Source: RGIG2041 sp045578865
Lineage (GTDB): Bacteria; Bacillota; Clostridia; UBA1381; UMGS1253
Assembly: GCA_045578865.1 (NCBI GenBank)
Contig: JAZNLB010000031.1
Location: 1 to 44,140 of the forward strand
Length of the DNA: 44,140 nucleotides
Direction: 5' to 3'
Numbering within the stretch: the stretch's first letter is position 1; every line of letters begins with the position of its first letter. Both the position numbers and the translations under genes were made by a program. Below, one piece after another: positions 1 through 5,466 of this stretch. The notes below the pieces were generated by a model. That model was not told the origin of the DNA. It worked only from the letters and a program-made list of their open reading frames with translations, and ran no database searches.

Positions 1-175
1 AAACCGAGATGACAGATATCCGCCATCTCGGTTATGAAGAAGCAAAGCAAGAAATACTATGTTACATATATTTGTATTACAATTCAGAGCGATTACATTC
101 AGGAATAGGCTACAAGACTCCTAATTCTGTTTGGATGTAGAAATTCACTCTTTTATTTGTCCGAAATACTTGACA
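1..175 (+). mobile_element. Right end of an IS3-family insertion sequence (left part outside window)
   Basis: The window opens inside an IS3-family transposase gene that stops at 138–140. About 30 bases downstream, at about 159–175, lies TCCGAAATACTTGACA, which ends in CA as IS3-family ends do. I infer that this is the right terminal inverted repeat and that the element ends near 175. The left end is not in the window, so the repeat and any target duplication cannot be confirmed. Confidence 0.6.
3..140 (+). CDS. IS3-family transposase OrfB, C-terminal fragment (5' end outside window)
   Basis: The open frame enters from the window edge and gives about 45 residues before TAG at 138–140. The tail reads YYNSERLHSGIGYKTPNSVW, the typical end of the rve (DDE) integrase domain of IS3/IS150-type OrfB transposases, where the pattern is YN..R.H..LGY.TP. 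The catalytic DDE residues lie upstream, outside the window, so I cannot tell whether the element is intact. The protein would catalyse copy-out/paste-in transposition of the IS. It lies just upstream of tgt in the same direction, separated by palindromic repeats. Confidence 0.8.
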   Translation, partial: TEMTDIRHLGYEEAKQEILCYIYLYYNSERLHSGIGYKTPNSVWM

Positions 176-183
176 AGTTTCAA

Positions 184-206
184 GATTTTCGCCCGTGGCG
201 AAAATC
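184..206. repeat. Short perfect palindrome next to the IS end
   Basis: GATTTTCGCC (184–193) and GGCGAAAATC (197–206) are perfect 10-base arms around a CGT loop. The hairpin sits directly after the inferred IS right end and before a low-complexity stretch (about 207–240) built of ATTCACT/ACTTCTTACTT units. It may be part of a small non-coding repeat family or the target in which the IS landed. No T-run follows, so it is not a good terminator. Confidence 0.5.
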
Positions 207-290
207 CACCGAACTTATTCACTATTCACTTTTACTTCTTACTTCCCGTACACATCGGCGACGCGATGCTCATTCAATAAAAGAAATTTT

Positions 291-340
291 GTAGGCGTCA
301 TACACGAATGACCCACGGGCGATTCGTGTATCGCCCCTAC
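291..340. repeat. 50-base imperfect palindrome, REP/MITE-like, with GTAGG ends
   Basis: Left arm GTAGGCGTCATACACGAAT and right arm ATTCGTGTATCGCCCCTAC pair with a few mismatches around a short ACCCACGGGC centre. The GTAGG...CCTAC termini resemble those of the GTAGGG-headed elements at 40849, 41013 and 42267, so this may be a divergent member of the same kind of small palindromic repeat. It is non-coding and lies between the IS end and tgt. Confidence 0.55.
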
Positions 341-350
341 TTCTTACTTT

Positions 351-380
351 GAATAAACATCGTTGTTTTGATGTTTATTC
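351..380 (+). promoter_or_regulatory. Hairpin directly upstream of the tgt ribosome binding site
   Basis: GAATAAACATC (351–361) and GATGTTTATTC (370–380) form a perfect 11-bp stem with an 8-base loop, ending 8 bases before the GGAGG at 389–393. There is no T-run, so it is not a terminator. It could affect translation or stability of the tgt mRNA, or be the remnant of an inserted palindrome. Confidence 0.4.
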
Positions 381-397
381 GTTATTTTGGAGGCAAT

Positions 398-1528
398 ATG
401 TTTACATTACACAAGACCAACGGAAAAGCACGGCGCGGTGAATTTAAAACCGTGCACGGCATTATACAGACACCGGTGTTTATGAATGTCGGTACATCTG
501 CTGCCATCAAGGGCGCTGTTTCGAGCATGGACTTAAAGGAAATCGGTTGTCAGGTTGAACTTTCCAACACCTACCATTTACATGTCCGCCCGGGCGATAA
601 AGTGATTTATCAACTCGGCGGCTTGCATAAAATGATGAATTGGGATCGCCCGATTTTAACTGACAGTGGCGGATTTCAGGTGTTTTCCCTGGCAGGTCTG
701 CGTAAGATAGAGGAAGAGGGAGTATATTTTTCTTCGCATATAGATGGCAAAAAGATTTTTATGGGGCCGGAGGAAAGTATGCAGATTCAATCCAATCTGG
801 CATCGACGATTGCCATGGCATTTGACGAGTGCATCGAAAATCCTGCACCATATGATTACACGCAAAGAAGTGTTGCAAGAACGACACGCTGGCTTAAACG
901 CTGTCAGGCGGAAATGGCAAGGCTGAATTCGCTCGATACCACCATCAATCCGCACCAGATGCTTTTTGGCATCAATCAGGGCGGCACGCACGATGCAATC
1001 CGAAAGGCGCATATGCAGGAGATTGCCGAGCTCGGTTTAGATGGTTATGCAATCGGCGGTCTGGCGGTCGGGGAGACACATGAGGAAATGTATCGTATCA
1101 TTGAGGCGGTTGAGCCTTTTATGCCCAAAGACAAACCGCGCTATCTGATGGGGGTGGGCACACCGCAAAATATTATCGAAGCGGTTGCGCGTGGTGTGGA
1201 TTTCTTCGACTGTGTTATGCCGAGTCGCAATGCGCGTCACGGACATGTGTTTACCAGCGAGGGCATACTCAATTTAATCAATAATAAATATGAACTTGAT
1301 GAGCACCCGATTGATGAAAAGTGTAACTGTCCGGTGTGCCGTCACTATTCGAGAGCGTACATCCGTCATTTGTTTAAGGCAAAGGAAATGCTTGCACAAC
1401 GACTGGCGGTATTACACAATCTGTATTTTTATAATCATCTTATGCAACAAATCCGTGAGGCAATCGACGGGGAGTATTTTGACGAATTTCGAGCACAAAA
1501 TTCTACAAAGCTCGGCACAAGAATATGA
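398..1528 (+). CDS. tgt: Queuine/preQ1 tRNA-guanine transglycosylase
   Basis: Exchanges the wobble guanine of GUN-anticodon tRNAs (Asp, Asn, His, Tyr) for preQ1, in queuosine synthesis. The 376-residue protein has the family length. It shows LTDSGGFQVFSL with the active-site Asp, the GGLAVGE loop, the second key Asp in DFFDCVMPSRNARHG, and the C-terminal zinc site CNCPVC...H. I chose ATG 398 because GGAGG lies at 389–393. A TTG at 368 and an ATG at 371 in the same frame fall inside a hairpin and have no ribosome binding site. In many Clostridia tgt neighbours yajC–secDF, but here secDF sits about 15 kb away with glyS. HPr follows after a gap holding its own promoter. Identity is secure. Confidence 0.96.
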   Translation: MFTLHKTNGKARRGEFKTVHGIIQTPVFMNVGTSAAIKGAVSSMDLKEIGCQVELSNTYHLHVRPGDKVIYQLGGLHKMMNWDRPILTDSGGFQVFSLAGLRKIEEEGVYFSSHIDGKKIFMGPEESMQIQSNLASTIAMAFDECIENPAPYDYTQRSVARTTRWLKRCQAEMARLNSLDTTINPHQMLFGINQGGTHDAIRKAHMQEIAELGLDGYAIGGLAVGETHEEMYRIIEAVEPFMPKDKPRYLMGVGTPQNIIEAVARGVDFFDCVMPSRNARHGHVFTSEGILNLINNKYELDEHPIDEKCNCPVCRHYSRAYIRHLFKAKEMLAQRLAVLHNLYFYNHLMQQIREAIDGEYFDEFRAQNSTKLGTRI

Positions 1529-1575
1529 CTGTTTTTGTACAAAATACCAAGAAGATTATTTTTCTAAAAAAAGAC

Positions 1576-1607
1576 TTGACGAACTGAAAAAATTGTAGTA
1601 TTATAAT
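1576..1607 (+). promoter_or_regulatory. Sigma-A promoter for the HPr gene
   Basis: TTGACG (1576–1581) is followed after 17 bases by TATTAT (1599–1604). An overlapping TATAAT lies at 1602–1607 with a 20-base spacer. Start of transcription is expected near 1613. The GGAGAGGAG-type ribosome binding site lies at about 1634–1642. Confidence 0.6.
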
Positions 1608-1651
1608 TTCATGAGTTTTGACGGCATAATCACGGAGAGGAGAAGTGTTCG

Positions 1652-1915
1652 ATGTATTCTAAAGAGGTAACTCTTCAAAACCAGGTTGGCTTACATGCAA
1701 GACCGGCTACCTTCTTTATCCAGAAGGCGAACGAGTTTAAGTCCAGTATCTGGGTTGAAAAAGAAGAAAGAAAAGTTAATGCAAAGAGCCTTCTGGGCAT
1801 TTTGTCGCTCGGTATTACCCGTGGTACTGCAATTACGGTAATTGCTGATGGTCTTGATGAAAAAGAAGCAGTTGACGCTTTAGTTGACCTTATTGACACC
1901 AATTTTTCTGAGTAA
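1652..1915 (+). CDS. ptsH: HPr family phosphocarrier protein
   Basis: Small (87 aa) phosphocarrier of the phosphotransferase system. GLHARPA places the phosphorylatable His at residue 15, and KSLLGILSLGI places the regulatory Ser at 46. Both sites of a Firmicutes HPr are therefore present, so it can act in PEP-dependent transfer and as the HPr kinase/CcpA corepressor. Crh-type paralogues lack His15, so this is not Crh. It is a single gene between its own promoter and a terminator. No enzyme I or sugar permease is in the window, which is common for a separately encoded HPr in Clostridia. Confidence 0.93.
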   Translation: MYSKEVTLQNQVGLHARPATFFIQKANEFKSSIWVEKEERKVNAKSLLGILSLGITRGTAITVIADGLDEKEAVDALVDLIDTNFSE

Positions 1916-1925
1916 GAAATAAAGC

Positions 1926-1964
1926 ATGGGTGGAGTTAAGGCTCCACCCATCTTAATGTTTTTA
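1926..1964 (+). terminator. Intrinsic terminator after HPr gene
   Basis: ATGGGTGGAG (1926–1935) pairs perfectly with CTCCACCCAT (1942–1951) around a 6-base loop, followed by a weak T-rich stretch to 1963. It ends the HPr transcript just before the tRNA gene. Confidence 0.75.
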
Positions 1965-1974
1965 AACTAAATAT

Positions 1975-2051
<77 letters not shown>

Positions 2052-2055
2052 CCTT

Positions 2056-2100
2056 AAACCTCAGTAACCTTGTCAGTTTCTGAGGTTTTTGTTTTGTTTT
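2056..2100 (+). terminator. Terminator after tRNA-Pro
   Basis: AAACCTCAG (2056–2064) pairs with CTGAGGTTT (2080–2088), followed by the T-rich TTTGTTTTGTTTT. A weaker AT-rich hairpin (TTTTGGT/ACCAAAA, 2114–2131) followed by Ts lies just downstream. Confidence 0.75.
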
Positions 2101-2214
2101 AAAACCCTCATTTTTTTGGTTTTGACCAAAATTTTTTATCTTCAACTGTGGGACAAAGTCTTTTTCTTTGTTTACACCGTATCAAAATTTAATACCCCCA
2201 AAAGCTATGGCACG

Positions 2215-2275
2215 GAACAGCCTTCCCCTTTGAGGGGAAGGTGGCAAACCAAAGGTTTGACGGATGAGGTGTTAG
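2215..2275. repeat. Double-hairpin non-coding repeat element
   Basis: CCTTCCCC-TTTGA-GGGGAAGG (2221–2241) is followed by CAAACC-AAA-GGTTTG (2245–2259) and then ACGGATGAGGTG. I recognise this layout (ACAGCCTTCCCC...GGGGAAGGTGGC...GGATGAGGTG) as a small repeat found many times in gut Clostridia genomes. It sits in the roughly 400-base gene-free stretch between tRNA-Pro and the NifU-like gene, together with AT-rich sequence and the promoter at 2374. I see no other gene in this gap. Confidence 0.6.
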
Positions 2276-2373
2276 ATGTCTGTGCCATCTGTGTTATTGT
2301 GCATTTTTGAGATTCGCTTTTGTTCTGCGATTTCGGTACAATTTAAAAAGATTAAATTTATGGTATTTTTTGC

Positions 2374-2402
2374 TTGCCATTGGAGCAAATTAGTGTTAAA
2401 AT
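2374..2402 (+). promoter_or_regulatory. Sigma-A promoter for the NifU-like/GGGtGRT operon
   Basis: TTGCCA (2374–2379), 17-base spacer, TAAAAT (2397–2402). It lies about 57 bases before the first gene, leaving a short leader with AGAGGTG as ribosome binding site at 2444–2450. Confidence 0.6.
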
Positions 2403-2458
2403 ATTGTCAATAGTGTTTTTAACCTATATTTACAATAATTAGAAGAGGTGTAAATCAG

Positions 2459-3151
2459 ATGATGTATTCACATGAAGTTGAAAACATGTGCTGCGTGAAA
2501 AAAGGCGTAGCGCACGGTCCGGCGCCGATTCCGCAGGAGGGTGCATGGACAGAATCTAAGGAAATTAAGGATATCAACGGACTTACGCATGGTATCGGTT
2601 GGTGTGCACCGCAGCAGGGTGCCTGCAAACTGACACTCAATGTTAAGGAGGGTATCATTGAAGAAGCGCTCGTAGAGACAATCGGTTGCTCCGGTATGAC
2701 ACACTCTGCCGCTATGGCAAGTGAAGCGCTCGTTGGTAAGACACTTTTAGAGGCGCTCAACACAGACCTCGTTTGTGATGCAATCAACACCGCTATGCGC
2801 GAGTTGTTTTTGCAGATTGTATACGGTCGTACACAGACTGCGTTCTCCGAAGGCGGTCTTCCGGTTGGCGCAGGTTTGGAAGATTTGGGTAAGGGCCTCA
2901 GAAGCCAGACCGGTACAGTATTTTCCACGAAGGCAAAGGGTCCGCGTTACCTCGAGCTTGCAGAAGGCTACATTACCGAAATCGCACTTGATGCGGATGA
3001 CCTCATTATCGGTTACAAGTTCGTTCACCTCGGTAAGATGATGGAGAACATCAAAAAGGGCATGTCCGCTGACGAAGCACTTGTAAAGGCTTCCGGTCAG
3101 TACGGCAGATTTGATGATGCCGTTAAGGTTATCGACCCGAGAGTTGAGTAA
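2459..3151 (+). CDS. Divergent NifU/IscU-like protein paired with a GGGtGRT protein
   Basis: A 230-residue protein whose residues 47–105 match the NifU/IscU scaffold core: the IIEEALVETIGCSGM segment aligns with the IIEDA.FKT.GCG region, and ASEALVGKTLLEAL with the helix after it. Only the Cys of IGCSG (C77) falls at a canonical ligand position. The first ligand (C-G-D in IscU) is not in register; C49 and C56 are nearby instead. I find no counterpart to the third, IHCSV. The last 120 residues have no domain I recognise. It is first in an operon, 27 bases before a GGGtGRT protein, an association I recall from many Clostridia. It may bind or move an Fe-S cluster or metal in a way that differs from the classical scaffold at 10902–11336. 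Function is unproven. Confidence 0.85.
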   Translation: MMYSHEVENMCCVKKGVAHGPAPIPQEGAWTESKEIKDINGLTHGIGWCAPQQGACKLTLNVKEGIIEEALVETIGCSGMTHSAAMASEALVGKTLLEALNTDLVCDAINTAMRELFLQIVYGRTQTAFSEGGLPVGAGLEDLGKGLRSQTGTVFSTKAKGPRYLELAEGYITEIALDADDLIIGYKFVHLGKMMENIKKGMSADEALVKASGQYGRFDDAVKVIDPRVE

Positions 3152-3178
3152 TTTGAGAGGATAAGGAGGAGAAAAACA

Positions 3179-4177
3179 ATGGCTTTATTTGAAAGTTATG
3201 AAAGAAGAATTGGACATATCAATGAAGTATTAAATGCAAACGGCATCAAGGACCTTGAAGAAGCAAGAAAGATTTGCGAAGATAAGGGTATTGATGTTTA
3301 TAACCTCGTTAAAGGTATTCAGCCGATTTGCTTTGAGAACGCTTGCTGGGCTTATATCATGGGTACAGCACTCGCAATCAAGCGCGGCGTAACCAATGCG
3401 GCTGACGCGGCTGCAGTTATCGGCGAAGGCTTGCAGGCATTTTGTATTAAGGGCAGCGTTGCTGACGACCGTAAGGTTGGTCTTGGTCACGGCAACTTGG
3501 CAAGCATGCTCCTTCGTGAAGAAACCACATGCTTTGCTTTCCTCGCAGGTCACGAGTCTTTTGCGGCTGCTGAAGGTGCAATCGGTAGCGCTAAATCTGC
3601 AACCAAAGTTCGTAAGACACCGCTGAAGGTTATCTTAAACGGTCTTGGTAAGGATGCAGCGCAGATTATTTCCAGAATCAACGGCTTTACTTATGTAGAG
3701 ACAAAATTTGATTATTTCACCGGTGAACTCAAGGTTGAGTTTGAAAAGGCTTATTCCAGCGGAGAGAGAGCGGCTGTTAAGTGCTACGGCGCAAATGATG
3801 TTCGTGAAGGTGTTGCTATTATGCATCACGAGGCGGTTGGCGTTTCCATCACCGGTAACTCCACCAATCCGACGCGTTTCCAGCATCCGGTAGCAGGTAC
3901 CTACAAAAAGGAATGTATCGAGCAGGGTAAAAAGTACTTCTCCGTTGCTTCCGGCGGTGGTACAGGCAGAACGCTGCACCCGGACAACATGGCTGCAGGT
4001 CCGGCTTCCTACGGTATGACGGACACGATGGGCAGAATGCACTCCGACGCGCAGTTCGCAGGTTCTTCCTCCGTTCCGGCGCATGTTGAGATGATGGGCC
4101 TTATCGGCGCAGGTAACAACCCGATGGTTGGTATGACGGTTGCTTGTGCGGTGGCTATCGAAGAAGCAAGCAAATAA
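3179..4177 (+). CDS. GGGtGRT family protein, function unknown
   Basis: A 332-residue soluble protein carrying the signature GGGTGRT at residues 259–265, which defines the family, within VASGGGTGRTLHPDN. Other conserved-looking, glycine-rich or polar stretches are VGLGHGN (100–106), ILNGLGKDAAQ (152–162) and VSITGNSTNPTRFQHP (222–237), which look like ligand- or metal-binding loops. There is no signal peptide or membrane segment. A strong AAGGAGGAG site precedes ATG 3179. It shares an operon with the NifU-like gene and is closed by a strong terminator at 4220. The partner suggests a role with Fe-S clusters or a cofactor, but no reaction is known to me. Confidence 0.9.
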   Translation: MALFESYERRIGHINEVLNANGIKDLEEARKICEDKGIDVYNLVKGIQPICFENACWAYIMGTALAIKRGVTNAADAAAVIGEGLQAFCIKGSVADDRKVGLGHGNLASMLLREETTCFAFLAGHESFAAAEGAIGSAKSATKVRKTPLKVILNGLGKDAAQIISRINGFTYVETKFDYFTGELKVEFEKAYSSGERAAVKCYGANDVREGVAIMHHEAVGVSITGNSTNPTRFQHPVAGTYKKECIEQGKKYFSVASGGGTGRTLHPDNMAAGPASYGMTDTMGRMHSDAQFAGSSSVPAHVEMMGLIGAGNNPMVGMTVACAVAIEEASK

Positions 4178-4219
4178 TAGGCTTCAAGGGTATTTGAATT
4201 AAATACTTTCTAAAAAAGT

Positions 4220-4270
4220 GTTAGACACATCATTTTTGGATTTTTCCGTTATGATGTGTCTAACTTTTTT
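4220..4270 (+). terminator. Strong intrinsic terminator after the GGGtGRT operon
   Basis: Perfect 14-bp stem: GTTAGACACATCAT (4220–4233) with ATGATGTGTCTAAC (4251–4264), followed by TTTTTT. Confidence 0.92.
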
Positions 4271-4350
4271 GTTATTTGAAAGGGATGGTTTTCGGTTGTC
4301 ACAAAGTGCTTTCCTTGGGCAATTATGGAGTTTATTTCATTTTTTGTTCG

Positions 4351-4380
4351 TTGCTGTGGGAATTGTGTCTCTGTTATAAT
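4351..4380 (+). promoter_or_regulatory. Sigma-A promoter for the M23 peptidase gene
   Basis: TTGCTG (4351–4356), 18-base spacer, perfect TATAAT (4375–4380), about 40 bases before the start codon. Confidence 0.6.
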
Positions 4381-4421
4381 ATTGTGGTAAGGTGCAGTTT
4401 ACAAGCAAGAAGGAGGGAATT

Positions 4422-5408
4422 ATGAAAAAGATAATTGGTTTATGTCTGTATGTGAGCATTGTGCTTTTGCTATGCATACGGACAGCATGTGCGACAGAGG
4501 GCTGGCTTTGGCCCGTCGCAAACTATTATAATATCAGTTCGGGGTACGGTCAAAGAAGTTTTGGCTGGCATGACGGTATAGACATTGACAGTACGGGCGT
4601 AGGGCAAATCAGCGGTCAAAATGTAGTTGCTTCGCGTTCGGGTACGGTGGCGGCTGTCCATACGGCATGCGTGCACAATTATCCAAAACGAACGGCATCC
4701 GAGTATTGCAGTTGCGGTGGCGGATTTGGTAATTATGTTTATATTAGACATGGTGATGCAACATTATCCATATACGCACATTTGGCAGAAGTTAAGGTCG
4801 GGACTGGCGCTGCGGTAACACAGGGCACGGTTATTGGTACGGTGGGGTCTACCGGAAAGTCCTCAGGCTATCATTTACATTTTGAAATCAATGACAGTCA
4901 GGGAAAGTCCGTAAATCCGATGCCGACGGATGTGAGGCATACTTATTTAGGAAGTTCTGCGCCCGTTTCAAGATCTATAAGTTATATTTACAGTACGGGA
5001 ACAATACAACCATCAAAGCGCAGAGTGATTAAGCTGCAAATCGGTTCGTCTGATATGTATGTAGATGGCGTGAAAACGCCCATAGACCCGGAGCGCGCCG
5101 TGCGTGCTTTTCTGTATTCCGGCAGAACCTTCATGCCGGTTCGCGCGATTGCTGAAGTCTTTGGGGCATCGGTGGCATGGGACGAAACAGAGCGGAAGGT
5201 TACGGTTTACTTTAAGACCGGAACCATTGAGTTGTGGGTTGACAACGCCAAGGCGAAAGTAAATGGCGCAGCAAAAACGATGGACGCTGCACCGAGGATT
5301 GTCAACGGCAGAACCTTTCTGTCGGTGCGTTTTATTGCTGAAAATATGGGCTTATCGGTGGGTTGGAATGATGCCAATCAAATGGTAACGATTGAGGGCG
5401 AAATCTGA
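4422..5408 (+). CDS. Secreted M23 (LytM-type) metallopeptidase with a C-terminal copper amine oxidase-N-like domain
   Basis: 328 residues from ATG 4422, chosen because AGGAGGG sits at 4411–4417; an upstream in-frame GTG at 4392 has none. A signal peptide (MKKIIGLCLYV...RTACA) is followed by the exported part. The M23 domain (about residues 20–170) has the zinc motifs HDGIDID and HLHFE, predicting cleavage of peptidoglycan cross-bridge peptides at the cell surface. After a linker come about 120 residues with the motifs GRTFMPVRAIAEVFGASVAWD and GRTFLSVRFIAENMG, which mark the PF07833 domain often used as a wall-attached module in Clostridia. It is a single gene with its own promoter, converging on valS. 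The exact peptide bond cut cannot be read from sequence. Confidence 0.9.
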   Translation: MKKIIGLCLYVSIVLLLCIRTACATEGWLWPVANYYNISSGYGQRSFGWHDGIDIDSTGVGQISGQNVVASRSGTVAAVHTACVHNYPKRTASEYCSCGGGFGNYVYIRHGDATLSIYAHLAEVKVGTGAAVTQGTVIGTVGSTGKSSGYHLHFEINDSQGKSVNPMPTDVRHTYLGSSAPVSRSISYIYSTGTIQPSKRRVIKLQIGSSDMYVDGVKTPIDPERAVRAFLYSGRTFMPVRAIAEVFGASVAWDETERKVTVYFKTGTIELWVDNAKAKVNGAAKTMDAAPRIVNGRTFLSVRFIAENMGLSVGWNDANQMVTIEGEI

Positions 5409-5420
5409 TTTGCAGATACA

Positions 5421-5453
5421 AAAAGCAACCGAAGTGAACTTCGGTTGCTTTTT
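5421..5453. terminator. Bidirectional terminator between the M23 gene and valS
   Basis: GCAACCGAAG-TGAA-CTTCGGTTGC (5425–5448) is flanked by an A-run on the left and a T-run on the right, so it serves both converging genes. Confidence 0.93.
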
Positions 5454-5466
5454 CATTTGTGCTCAT

